Source of the DNA: CAZDRX01 sp964508225
Lineage (GTDB): Bacteria > Patescibacteriota > Gracilibacteria > Peribacterales > Peribacteraceae
Assembly: GCA_964508225.1 (NCBI GenBank)
Contig: CAZDRX010000001.1
Span: forward strand, 1-64,000
Direction: 5' to 3'
Length of the DNA: 64,000 nt
Under the pieces are notes generated by a model. That model saw only the letters and a list, made by a program, of their open reading frames with translations. It made no database searches and had not been told where the DNA came from. The translations under genes were made by a program, and so were the position numbers. Positions 53,366 to 61,628 of this stretch are shown here, piece after piece; the stretch's first letter is position 1; the number at the start of each line of letters is the position of its first letter.

Positions 53366-54176
53366 GCTTCCGGAGCCGTTGCAGGAGATGCATTCTCGTA
53401 CGGAAGAAGGACTCTGTCCTGAAGACCGCAATGCCATCCGCTCCCGCACTGGGGCAGACGCAGACCGTGCCAAGACAGTGTGTCTTCGGCTTTCCGGCTC
53501 CCGCATGGCTCAGCACCATGTCATCCCAAACGCTCAGGTTCCACATGGGATCGCCGGGGACAATACCCAGGGATTCGGCAAGGCGGAAGAATCCGGCCGC
53601 ATGTTCGCGGGTGACGGCATAGACACAGTTGAGGATCTCAAGCCGTCCTTCATGATCGCGCACGTTGTGGTGCACCCGATCCATCCACGCATCGTAGATC
53701 TGTCCGATGACACCATGCGGCACGTCCGGCTCCGCCTTGAGTTTGCGGAGCAACCGGTCGATCTGCACCGGCGTGAGGAAGACGTCATCGTCAACAAAGA
53801 GGAAGTACGGGGCGCCGTCCGCAAGAGCGAGGGAGAAGCGTAGATGTGTGGGACGGTCGATCACCTGCTGAACGACCTGCACGCGCGGATCACCGAGACC
53901 GAGACCTGCGGGAAACGACGTACGGCTGTTGTTGTTGGAAACAAGAACGCGCCCGATCTGCGGAACCCGGAGGAGAGAGCGGACAATCGGGACGATATTC
54001 TGCGGACGACGGTAGGCGAGGAGAATCGCAGTGACATCTGCGGAGCCTTGAGGGACAACGGTCTCGGCACGTGCACGCTTCTGCCACCTGCGGAATTCGT
54101 TGAACCAGCGGACGCGCGCGGAAAACGGGAGCGTTGTTGCTGCGAGAAACACGGAGATTGCATCGGTCATCGGCAT
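53352..54176 (-). CDS. GT2-like glycosyltransferase
   Basis: 274 residues. VTAILLAYRRPQNIVPIVRSLL begins a GT-A fold, VLVSNNNSRT follows strand 2, and YFLFVDDDVFLTP carries the metal-binding DDD motif. The C-terminal region (WNLSVWDDMVLSHAGAGKPK) holds the acceptor-side acidic residue WDDMV. Short N-terminal extension (~50 residues) with a hydrophobic segment may contact the membrane. TGGTAGTGT (extended -10) ends 7 nt before ATG 54176, which excludes a longer upstream frame. Confidence 0.8.
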   Translation of the reverse strand: MPMTDAISVFLAATTLPFSARVRWFNEFRRWQKRARAETVVPQGSADVTAILLAYRRPQNIVPIVRSLLRVPQIGRVLVSNNNSRTSFPAGLGLGDPRVQVVQQVIDRPTHLRFSLALADGAPYFLFVDDDVFLTPVQIDRLLRKLKAEPDVPHGVIGQIYDAWMDRVHHNVRDHEGRLEILNCVYAVTREHAAGFFRLAESLGIVPGDPMWNLSVWDDMVLSHAGAGKPKTHCLGTVCVCPSAGADGIAVFRTESFFRTRMHLLQRLRKLRPL

Positions 54177-54213
54177 CGATCCGACACTACCACAGAGCGA
54201 TGCCCGGAGGCAG

Positions 54214-55428
54214 TTATCTGCCCGGGACAGCCTCATCGAAGCGCTTCTGCACCTCCGCCTTGAGCGTGGAGTCGCCGGAAGCGAAGACCATGTCGTTCAT
54301 CGTCGTGACCGTCTTGCTGAGCTGATCGATGACGTCTCCCACGCGGGAACAGTCGCGGCCCTGTGAGCACTTGAGCGAGACGTCGGCGTAGAACGCGAGC
54401 GTCTGATCGTGCATGGAACGCAGGTTCATCGTGGAGTAACCGGCATCGTCGAGTGCACTGAAGGCCGCAGGGACACCCTTGATGATGCGATGGGCATCGG
54501 CAAGGAGCTCGGCTGCCGTCGGGGCATTCTTGGTGTCCGAAGTGATGCCGTGCGCCGTGACGAAACCATGCACCTCTTTCACGAGGGCTCCGAACGTGGA
54601 GGTATCCGTGGCAATCTCCTGGCGTGAGGAGGCATGATTGGCCTTCGAGAGGAGCCTCTGGGCCTCGGCAATCTTGGCGACGAAATACTCCTTCTCGGTA
54701 TCCGTAACGGAGTCGAGATCCTTGAGCATGCCGAGACGGTTCACGACATCGGATGCAAGCCGGACGACGGATGCCTTCTGATTACTGACGACATCGGCAT
54801 CGAATCTGGTGCGCAGGATATTGAGCACCGTCGCTTCCTCTCCCGGAATATACGGAGCCGTGTCACGGACAACCGCACGGATCTGCTCGGGAAGATCGGC
54901 AGGATCAGACTTGAGGGCAGCCTCCTTCTGGTTGGTGGCGCAGGAATCCGCTTCGGTCGTGAGCGCTCCGTTGACATCGAAACACTGGGCGACTTCCGTC
55001 GCGGAACGTGCAACAGATGATGCGACGACAGCAATGTCGCCGGCTGCGCCGTGGAGACTGGACTGCTCCCACTGCCAACCGTCACGCCACACCCAGATCC
55101 ACCCGTTCTCGTACGTCTCTTCGACAATATCAAGCTGCCAGCCCTTCTCCGGAGACCACTTCCAGCGGTGGCGGGTATTGTCCTTGGGCGCACGGAAGAG
55201 CGTCGTGGTATCGGAATCCGTGCCCGAAGCATCGCCGCCGCCCAAGTTGTAATCGCTCAGAGGAGTTCGTGAGGCACCACCGCCACCGTCTCCACCACCC
55301 AAAGACGGATCGGCAAAAACACGGCTGTTCGCGGAATACAGCGTGAGAACAACCGGAATGATGACCAGAGTGGCCTGCGTGATCACCTTCACGGCATGGG
55401 TGAAACGGGGCGATGAGGACGTATTCAT
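54214..55428 (-). CDS. Secreted protein with tryptophan-rich patch
   Basis: 404 residues. An N-terminal hydrophobic signal/anchor (ITQATLVIIPVVLTLYSANSRVFA), a Gly-rich linker (SLGGGDGGGGASR), then a short region at about residues 88-124 with eight tryptophans (RWKWSPEKGWQ and NGWIWVWRDGWQWE). The remaining ~270 residues are helical with few aromatic residues and two cysteine pairs. No family recognised. The Trp patch resembles carbohydrate- or membrane-binding surfaces. Consensus promoter TTGGCA-18-TATAAT with an A/C-rich leader lacking Shine-Dalgarno suggests high expression. Divergent from the histidine kinase. Confidence 0.62.
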   Translation of the reverse strand: MNTSSSPRFTHAVKVITQATLVIIPVVLTLYSANSRVFADPSLGGGDGGGGASRTPLSDYNLGGGDASGTDSDTTTLFRAPKDNTRHRWKWSPEKGWQLDIVEETYENGWIWVWRDGWQWEQSSLHGAAGDIAVVASSVARSATEVAQCFDVNGALTTEADSCATNQKEAALKSDPADLPEQIRAVVRDTAPYIPGEEATVLNILRTRFDADVVSNQKASVVRLASDVVNRLGMLKDLDSVTDTEKEYFVAKIAEAQRLLSKANHASSRQEIATDTSTFGALVKEVHGFVTAHGITSDTKNAPTAAELLADAHRIIKGVPAAFSALDDAGYSTMNLRSMHDQTLAFYADVSLKCSQGRDCSRVGDVIDQLSKTVTTMNDMVFASGDSTLKAEVQKRFDEAVPGR

Positions 55429-55458
55429 GGGTGTGATTGGTGTGGATGTAACTTCTAC

Positions 55459-55488
55459 ATTATACAATACTTTCATGAAAAGTGCCAA
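55459..55488 (-). promoter_or_regulatory. Promoter TTGGCA-18-TATAAT
   Basis: The minus-strand -35 (55483-55488) and perfect -10 (55459-55464) are separated by 18 nt. The leader of ~25-30 nt contains ACATCCACACC, nearly identical to the leader at 57597-57617. Confidence 0.75.
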
Positions 55489-55509
55489 CATGCAGAAAAT
55501 GGCTTCTGC

Positions 55510-55518
55510 TGGTATACT
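55510..55518 (+). promoter_or_regulatory. Extended -10 of the histidine-kinase gene
   Basis: TGGTATACT (hexamer 55513-55518) ends 7 nt before an in-frame TTG at 55526, the position expected for a leaderless start. Confidence 0.6.
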
Positions 55519-55525
55519 ATCCTGA

Positions 55526-57562
55526 TTGCTCTCTACACAAAAAATGACCAACGGGCGTGACGTTTCCACGAGACATCTTTCGTGGGTGGTCCTGCTCGTC
55601 CTCGCGATGGCGCCGATCGCTCTCATGAGCATCTACAGTGAACAGATCGCCTCATCGTCTGTCCGTGAACTCATCCGTGCGGAAGATCTCTCGCAGACAG
55701 GCAACGTGGCGATTCTGCTACAGCAGGACATGAGCAAGACCGTCGCGCTCGCGGAAGCCTTCGCCGGAGCGGAAGGAACGATGAGACTGCTCGATGCCGA
55801 GGATGTTCTCGGCATTGTGACACGCCTGAAGGGTCTCACCCTCGCATTCCCTGCGCTCGAGAGCGCCGCCATTGCGGACGGAAAAGGATCCATTGCATAC
55901 CGCTATCCCACAGCCACAGCAGACGGAAGCGTGTCGAAACCGTTCATCGCATCCATTCTGGAGAGCACACGTCCGGGCATTTCCGCCTCGATGAAAGGCA
56001 TGAACGAATCGATCGTGATGGTGGGCGCACCGGTCGGCGGAAGCGGAGGCAACGTGCGCGGCGTGGTCGCGCTCGCCTACCGCACGGCACAGATCGAGCG
56101 GTGGCTCCGGAATATCGAACTTTCCGAAGGCGGTTCACTCTTCGTCCTCGATCAGCGCGGCATCGTCATGGCGAGGAGCGGACTGAATCCGGTGCAGCCC
56201 GGCCAGTCGTACGCCGAAGTCCCCGAGGTGCAGCGCGGCCTCAACGGCACATTCACAGCGTCGGAATTCTTCGATCCTTACCTCCCCGGCGCCGTCGTGG
56301 CCACCATCGTACCGGTCTCGGTCGGTCGGAGTACGTGGGTGATCGTGGCGGAAAAGACCGTCTCGAGTGCCTACCGTGACCTCGAACGCGTGCGCTTCAA
56401 CATCGGCGTGGCGGGAGGAGCGCTCACGCTTGTGACACTCCTCATGATCATCACGATCGCACGGATCCAGAGCCGCAACGCGCGTCTCGCCCGTGAGCTC
56501 GAGGAGAAGAACCTCCGCCTCAGCGAGGCAGCGGCCATCGTCCAGACGAGCAACGACGCAATCGTCGGCTTCGGACGCGACGGGCGTATCCGCACGTGGA
56601 ATGCGGCGGCAGAGAAGATGTACGGCTATGCGTCCGCGGACATTCTCGGCGAATCTGTGAAGCAGATTATCCCGAAAGAGAAGACAGACGAATTCGCGAC
56701 GCTGCTCTCGAGTGTCACCGGCGGACAGACGATCCAGAACATCGAGACCGTCCGCATGAAGAAGGACGGAACGCTCGTGCCCGTGTCCATCACGCTCTCC
56801 CCCATCCGCGCGGAGGACGGCAGCGTGGCCGCCGTGTCCTCCATCGACCGTGACATCACCGAACGCAGGAAGATCGAGCAGATGAAGGACGACTTCATCT
56901 CGTTCGTCAGTCACCAGCTCAAAGCCCCCGTAACCGCGATGCGATGGACGCTCGAGAATATTTCGGATGGCGACTACGGCCCTGTCCCCGAAGCAATCAA
57001 AGAGCCCCTGGAGTCTCTCCGCGGTGTGAACGCCCAGAACTTCCAGCTCATCAACGATATTCTGAATGCGTCCCGCATCGACCGCGGCGTCATCGCCGTC
57101 GAGACAAAACCGGTGAAGATGAAGGACGTGATCGACCGTGCGCTGCGCGATTACCGTCCGGCGATCGAGAAAGCGGGGCTCACGCTCACGATCATCCTCG
57201 GCAATGACGATCTCACGGTCGAGGTCGACCTCGAGAAGATGGCGGAAGCCGTGACGAACAGTCTGAGTAACGCCATCAAACACACGAAGACCGGCGGCCT
57301 CACCGTGCGCAACTACCGCGACGGCGACTTCGGCTGCATCGATGTGAGCGACACGGGAGAGGGCATGCCGCAGGCGATCATCGACAAACTCTTCACGCGC
57401 ACGGGCGTCCTCGGAACCAACACGGTGGCGGAGAAGAGCGCCGGCCTCGGGCTCTACATCGCCAAGCACTTCATGGAGCTGCAGGGAGGCGATATCCGCG
57501 TGACGTCCACTCTCGGGAAAGGCACGACATTCACGTACCGCGTCCCGCTGGCGAAGAGTTGA
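55526..57562 (+). CDS. Membrane histidine kinase (dCACHE-like sensor, PAS, HisKA, HATPase)
   Basis: 678 residues from TTG 55526 (672 from ATG 55544). A membrane helix (~15-35), an extracytoplasmic sensor of ~240 residues with the CACHE-like GSLFVLDQRGIVMARSG strand, a second helix (~290-310), a PAS domain (ETSNDAIVGFGRDG-like region, ending SSIDRDITERRKIEQMK), HisKA with phospho-His463 in SFVSHQLKAPVTAM, and HATPase with N-box NSLSNAIKHT, G1 DTGEGMP and G2 SAGLGLYIAKH. No cognate regulator is adjacent; the lone receiver at 35516 is a candidate. The promoter position favours the TTG start. Ligand unknown. Confidence 0.9.
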   Translation: MLSTQKMTNGRDVSTRHLSWVVLLVLAMAPIALMSIYSEQIASSSVRELIRAEDLSQTGNVAILLQQDMSKTVALAEAFAGAEGTMRLLDAEDVLGIVTRLKGLTLAFPALESAAIADGKGSIAYRYPTATADGSVSKPFIASILESTRPGISASMKGMNESIVMVGAPVGGSGGNVRGVVALAYRTAQIERWLRNIELSEGGSLFVLDQRGIVMARSGLNPVQPGQSYAEVPEVQRGLNGTFTASEFFDPYLPGAVVATIVPVSVGRSTWVIVAEKTVSSAYRDLERVRFNIGVAGGALTLVTLLMIITIARIQSRNARLARELEEKNLRLSEAAAIVQTSNDAIVGFGRDGRIRTWNAAAEKMYGYASADILGESVKQIIPKEKTDEFATLLSSVTGGQTIQNIETVRMKKDGTLVPVSITLSPIRAEDGSVAAVSSIDRDITERRKIEQMKDDFISFVSHQLKAPVTAMRWTLENISDGDYGPVPEAIKEPLESLRGVNAQNFQLINDILNASRIDRGVIAVETKPVKMKDVIDRALRDYRPAIEKAGLTLTIILGNDDLTVEVDLEKMAEAVTNSLSNAIKHTKTGGLTVRNYRDGDFGCIDVSDTGEGMPQAIIDKLFTRTGVLGTNTVAEKSAGLGLYIAKHFMELQGGDIRVTSTLGKGTTFTYRVPLAKS

Positions 57563-57587
57563 ATATAATCGATAATTATTGTATAAT
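57559..57587 (+). promoter_or_regulatory. Consensus promoter TTGAAT-17-TATAAT
   Basis: The -35 (57559-57564) overlaps the kinase stop codon; -10 TATAAT is 57582-57587. The leader of about 24 nt (ACATCCACATCCCAACACCC) is A/C-rich without Shine-Dalgarno. Confidence 0.8.
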
Positions 57588-57617
57588 AGGAAAGAACATC
57601 CACATCCCAACACCCCT

Positions 57618-58397
57618 ATGAATACCCAGAAGAAGTCTGCATCTGTTCTCTCGGGCGCACTCGCTCTCGTGATGTTCGCCGGAAGCGCCGTCGCTTTCTA
57701 CGATGAAATGGCGAGCCTGAAGAACGAGCTCAAACTGTACGAAACGGCTCACGCCTCGGACTTCTCGGATGTCATCGACCAGCTCGGTGAGATCACGGGC
57801 TCCGTCTTCGCGGATGTAAAGGATCAGGACTGGTTTCAGCCGTACGTGACGTCTCTCGCCGAGTGGCAGATCGTCTCAGGTTACCGCGGCAATGACGGCA
57901 AGCTCACGGGTGAATTCAAGCCTGCCAATTCCGTGACGATCGCCGAAGCACTCAAGATGACGATGGAAGCCGCGAAGATCGATGTGCAGTCCTGCATCGG
58001 CACACCGAAGCACAAGGCAGCCACGGGCCACTGGGCTCTCCCGTACGTCATCTGCGGCGAGCGCATGGATCTGCGGATCCTGACGGCGGATGCGATCGAT
58101 CTGAACCGCAAGGCCACGCGCGCCGAAGTGGTGGGCATGGTGCTTGATGTCTTCGGAGACAACGTACCGTCACTCCTGTCGGGTTACCGCGACGTCGCAC
58201 GCTCGCCGTACGAGTCCGATATCGCCTACGCATCGACGCTCGGCATCGTGAGCGGCGACAAGGATGCATCCGGAAAACTCACGGGCACCTTCCGTCCGAG
58301 CATGGCGATCAACCGCGCCGAAGTGGCGAAGATCGTCTATGAGCGCCTCAAGATCGAAGCCCGCAGGACGCTCGCCGAGAAGCAGACCGGTGTCTAG
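57618..58397 (+). CDS. SLH-domain surface protein
   Basis: 259 residues. A signal peptide (SVLSGALALVMFAGSAVA), a short charged helix, then three SLH modules: SVFADVKDQDWFQPYVTSLAEW, a second with GHWALPYVICGERM and NRKATRAEVVGMVL, and a third with YRDVARSPYESDIAYASTLG and AINRAEVAKIVYERL. With no other domain, the protein probably acts as an S-layer or envelope anchor itself, as in OmpM-like or small S-layer proteins. Strong promoter and C-rich leader suggest it is abundant. It ends 13 nt before tRNA-Val (opposite strand). Confidence 0.85.
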   Translation: MNTQKKSASVLSGALALVMFAGSAVAFYDEMASLKNELKLYETAHASDFSDVIDQLGEITGSVFADVKDQDWFQPYVTSLAEWQIVSGYRGNDGKLTGEFKPANSVTIAEALKMTMEAAKIDVQSCIGTPKHKAATGHWALPYVICGERMDLRILTADAIDLNRKATRAEVVGMVLDVFGDNVPSLLSGYRDVARSPYESDIAYASTLGIVSGDKDASGKLTGTFRPSMAINRAEVAKIVYERLKIEARRTLAEKQTGV

Positions 58398-58410
58398 GCC
58401 GGACAATCAA

Positions 58411-58487
58411 TGGTGGACGATCTCGGGATCGAACCGAGGACCTTGCGAATGTGAATCGCACGCTCTAACCAGCTGAGCTAATCGTCC
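58411..58487 (-). tRNA. tRNA-Val (anticodon CAC)
   Basis: On the minus strand: acceptor GGACGAT/ATCGTCC, D-arm GCTCAGCTGGTTAGAGC, anticodon loop TTCACAT (CAC), T-loop TTCGATC, discriminator A and encoded CCA. Confidence 0.94.
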
Positions 58488-58582
58488 GAAGTTGTGAAGG
58501 AAATCTGCCGGAAGCCTTTTGGAGAGCCGTACGATACGGGGTTCGGTTTCGCGTCGCAAGTTGCTACACTCTCCCGGACTCC

Positions 58583-59422
58583 ATGCAGACCGCTCCCGAC
58601 ATCGCCGCAATCCTGACGAGCAACGCTATCCGGACGGATCGGGGCTCCATCCCCGAGAACATTCACTTCGAACTCGAGTCGCTCGAAGCACTCAACGTCT
58701 CCGAGGAGACGCATTTCTGGCCGCTCATCCGCCAGACCCTCGTCACGAGCCTCATCGGACGGTATACCAAGACGCCATGCAGCTTCCTCGATGTGGGCTG
58801 CGGCAACGGAGGGCTCCTCCGGCACGTGGAAAAGACATTCCCGGGCTCGACCGTGGCAGGCATGGACGGCTACCTCGAAGCACTCGTGAACTGCCGTCGC
58901 AGGAACTCTTCCTCGCATCTGTTTCTGCAGGACATCACGAAGTCTCCGTGGATGGAGACGGGTGAATCGTACGACGTCATCTCCTTCATGGATGTCCTCG
59001 AGCACCTTGACCATCCGGAAATCGCCCTGCACGAAACCGCGAAGATCCTGAAGAAAGACGGCGTCATCATCGTGTCACTCCCCGCCCGCCACGAGCTCTG
59101 GAGCAAGCGCGATACCTTCCTCGGACACCGCCTCAGGTACGACTATCGCGATCTGCGCACGCTCATGGAGAAAAGCGGGTACGAGATCCTGCACATGAAC
59201 TACCTGTTCTCCTACCTCTACATCCCGATGTGGATCAACCGTCAGGTGATCGCGCCCATCTTCAGGATTCCGGATGATCAGGTGGAACAGAATGAGTTCC
59301 GGATCGTACCGCTGCTCAATCGCATCGTGACGTGGATCGGAAAACTGGAAGTGATGTTTGCAGCAATCCTCCCGGTGCCCCTCGGAACTTCGCTCTACTG
59401 TGTGGCACGGCGAAAAGCCTAA
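58583..59422 (+). CDS. Class I SAM-dependent methyltransferase (UbiE/Mtf-11 type)
   Basis: 279 residues. SFLDVGCGNGGLLRHVEKTF is a textbook motif I, VAGMDGYLEAL the acidic motif, YDVISFMDVLEHLDHPE motif II and IIVSLPARHELWS motif III of Methyltransf_11/23. The C-terminal region has an aromatic, partly hydrophobic segment (MNYLFSYLYIPMWI) that could contact a lipid-linked substrate. The promoter TGCTACACT ends 12 nt before the ATG, so the leader is about 5 nt. The 3' end overlaps the convergent membrane-protein gene by 4 bp. Confidence 0.85.
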   Translation: MQTAPDIAAILTSNAIRTDRGSIPENIHFELESLEALNVSEETHFWPLIRQTLVTSLIGRYTKTPCSFLDVGCGNGGLLRHVEKTFPGSTVAGMDGYLEALVNCRRRNSSSHLFLQDITKSPWMETGESYDVISFMDVLEHLDHPEIALHETAKILKKDGVIIVSLPARHELWSKRDTFLGHRLRYDYRDLRTLMEKSGYEILHMNYLFSYLYIPMWINRQVIAPIFRIPDDQVEQNEFRIVPLLNRIVTWIGKLEVMFAAILPVPLGTSLYCVARRKA

Positions 59423-61053
59423 CGCACGGACCAGAGACTCCACCCGGGGCCTTTCACGACGGACGTGAAGAGCTTCTGATTGATCCTCCACTCGGGATGA
59501 TTGCGTTCGTCCCACGCGAGCCGGGTGACACCGTATTTCTTGAGTGCCTCCTTCTCATGCGCACTGACCCACACGCAGGCGTCTTTCGTGAGGGCGAGAT
59601 CTTTCTCGAGCACAGCCTGCGTACCGGCACGTCCCGCGGCACTGAGTTCGCGGATGTCATACGCCAGCCACTCCGTATCCGGCGGGATACCCTTCAGAAT
59701 CTCGGTGAGACAGTATCGCTCGGCGAGTTCCCGATCGGAAATGAGGACATGGCGGAGGAACGGTGTGAAGACGACGTCGTGCTGGGTCGCGTTGCCGATG
59801 ATGAGTGATGTCTCACGGTCCGTGAGCACGGTTTCGTGTGCGGGATCCGCCGTGAGGGAAGCGAGCATGCCGGAAAGATGCTGGTACTGCGTGTACTGCG
59901 GAAGCGGCGCGTTGAACGATCCCCTGCCTTTGTAGTCGTTGAACGCTCCGATGAGAAACACACACGCTGCCATAGCAGTGCAGTACTCGAGGATGCCGCG
60001 ACGCGACTGCGAGACGATGACGGCGAGGAGCAGCACCGAGACCGCACAGACGTACGGGTAGTAGTGCGTCCAGTAGGAGAGCACCAGTCCGTGGATGAAC
60101 TGCTGGTGGAGGACGACGAAGAGCGCGAGGACGAGCGCAAGCGCAGGGATTGCACGCTTCCATTCGGTACTCCGGAGCACCCAGAGCACCGTGGATGCCG
60201 TGAGAATGAGGAGCACGAGACTGCGGCGCGCGGATTCGAGCTCACGCGCGGCGATGAGCGAACTGCGGATACCGGCTTCGGCCGCTGCGGGATGATGTGC
60301 GTTCAGCCACAGCAGGGTGAAGAACGGGAGTGCGGTCAGGAGCGCGATGATGCCGGCACCGAATGCATGGAAGAGCATCGACTGCACGACTCTCGGCTCA
60401 CGGTGTGCGAAGCGCTCGACAACTCCGAGTACGACCAGAATGCCGAAGACGGCCCAGAGATACGTCCACGCCCAGAAGTAGATACCGGGCACGAGACCGA
60501 GGAGGATACCGAGCGAGATCGTCCTGCCCCGCGACGGCTCTCTCCACCACGAAAGCATGAGAAGAAGCGTGCCGAGCATGTACGGCAGGCTCCACGACTG
60601 ATGGATGACCCTGCGGAGCGGCCCGAAGAGCAGGAAGAAATAGAGGAAGGCAAAGAGGAGCGCAACGCGTCGCGAGGAGCCGAGTCGGACGGCGAGGAGC
60701 CCGATGAAGACGGTGACGAGCGGCGACAGAAGCACGGAAAGGAGAACCGTAATCGCCGTGGCACTGAAGCCCGTCCACGCAAACAGACTGCCCGCGAGCG
60801 TCTCGAAGAGGGTCATCTGGAGTCCGCGGGGGGCATCCGGGCCTGTCGTGACGGCATTCGAGACATCCGTCCATGGATGCGTCATCGCATCCTGTACACG
60901 CATGATGTACTGCGATTCGTCCCCTCCTTTGAAGTAGACCCCCTCGTATCCGGAAGCGACGATCGTGCGCAGCGGCTGCATCGCGAGCGCGAAGACGCCC
61001 GTGACGTAGAGGAAAAGGAGAGCCAGTGTGAATCGGTCGATCTGCTTCTGCAC
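59419..61053 (-). CDS. Polytopic membrane protein, probable GT-C glycosyltransferase-like
   Basis: 544 residues from GTG 61053, with about 11-12 hydrophobic helices and a C-terminal soluble part (from ~420). The first external loop contains GGDESQYIMRVQDAMTHPW, with an acidic DES group where GT-C enzymes carry the catalytic Asp/Glu. No firm family match is recognised, so glycosyltransferase is an inference from topology, the acidic first loop and neighbours. The start is uncertain: GTG 61053 gives a normal N-terminus before the first helix, and no good -10 lies at leaderless distance. It is divergent from flavodoxin. Confidence 0.65.
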   Translation of the reverse strand: MQKQIDRFTLALLFLYVTGVFALAMQPLRTIVASGYEGVYFKGGDESQYIMRVQDAMTHPWTDVSNAVTTGPDAPRGLQMTLFETLAGSLFAWTGFSATAITVLLSVLLSPLVTVFIGLLAVRLGSSRRVALLFAFLYFFLLFGPLRRVIHQSWSLPYMLGTLLLMLSWWREPSRGRTISLGILLGLVPGIYFWAWTYLWAVFGILVVLGVVERFAHREPRVVQSMLFHAFGAGIIALLTALPFFTLLWLNAHHPAAAEAGIRSSLIAARELESARRSLVLLILTASTVLWVLRSTEWKRAIPALALVLALFVVLHQQFIHGLVLSYWTHYYPYVCAVSVLLLAVIVSQSRRGILEYCTAMAACVFLIGAFNDYKGRGSFNAPLPQYTQYQHLSGMLASLTADPAHETVLTDRETSLIIGNATQHDVVFTPFLRHVLISDRELAERYCLTEILKGIPPDTEWLAYDIRELSAAGRAGTQAVLEKDLALTKDACVWVSAHEKEALKKYGVTRLAWDERNHPEWRINQKLFTSVVKGPGWSLWSVR

Positions 61054-61130
61054 GGCGAGTAGTCTCACCCGAAGACGGATCGGATGCAACGGACTCCACA
61101 CGAACGCCGCAGCGCTGTACAATCCATTCC

Positions 61131-61628
61131 ATGATCCGGACGCTCACCATCGTCTACTCCTCGGCAACGGGTCACACGGAATTCGTCATCGATGCAGTGG
61201 AAGCCGCACTCAAGGGAACCGCTGACCTGCGGATCGTCCGTCAGAAAGCCGAAACCACGCAACCCGAAGATCTCCTGAAGGGCGATGTTCTGCTGCTCGC
61301 GTGCGGTTCGTGGAACACGGGCGGCGCGGAGGGGCAGCTGAGTCCGTACATGCACGATCTCCTCACGGGACGCGCCAAAGATGCCGAACTGAAAGGACAA
61401 TCTGCAGCTGCCATCGGCCTTGGCGACGAACGGTACTACTTCACAGCGCGCGCCGCCGACAAGCTCACGGAGTACCTCCAGTCACGCGGTGCAAAATTGC
61501 TCCTGCCGACACTGAAGATCGTGAATGATCCCTTCGACCAGACGAAGAAAATCGATGCATGGGCGAAGGAATTCACGGGCAAGATCAATGCCCTCCCCGC
61601 TCCGGTCGCTTCCCCGAAGAAGAAATGA
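61131..61628 (+). CDS. Flavodoxin-like protein
   Basis: 165 residues. The FMN phosphate loop IVYSSATGHTEFVIDAVEAAL starts the protein, LLLACGSWNTGGAEGQLSPYM is the aromatic flavin-flanking loop, and GLGDERYYFTARAADKL the second. Flavodoxins carry one electron at low potential. TACAAT ends 7 nt before the ATG, and the stop overlaps the korA start (ATGA), so flavodoxin and KorA are made from the same mRNA by coupled translation. This strongly suggests that it accepts electrons from the 2-oxoacid oxidoreductase in place of ferredoxin. Confidence 0.88.
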   Translation: MIRTLTIVYSSATGHTEFVIDAVEAALKGTADLRIVRQKAETTQPEDLLKGDVLLLACGSWNTGGAEGQLSPYMHDLLTGRAKDAELKGQSAAAIGLGDERYYFTARAADKLTEYLQSRGAKLLLPTLKIVNDPFDQTKKIDAWAKEFTGKINALPAPVASPKKK

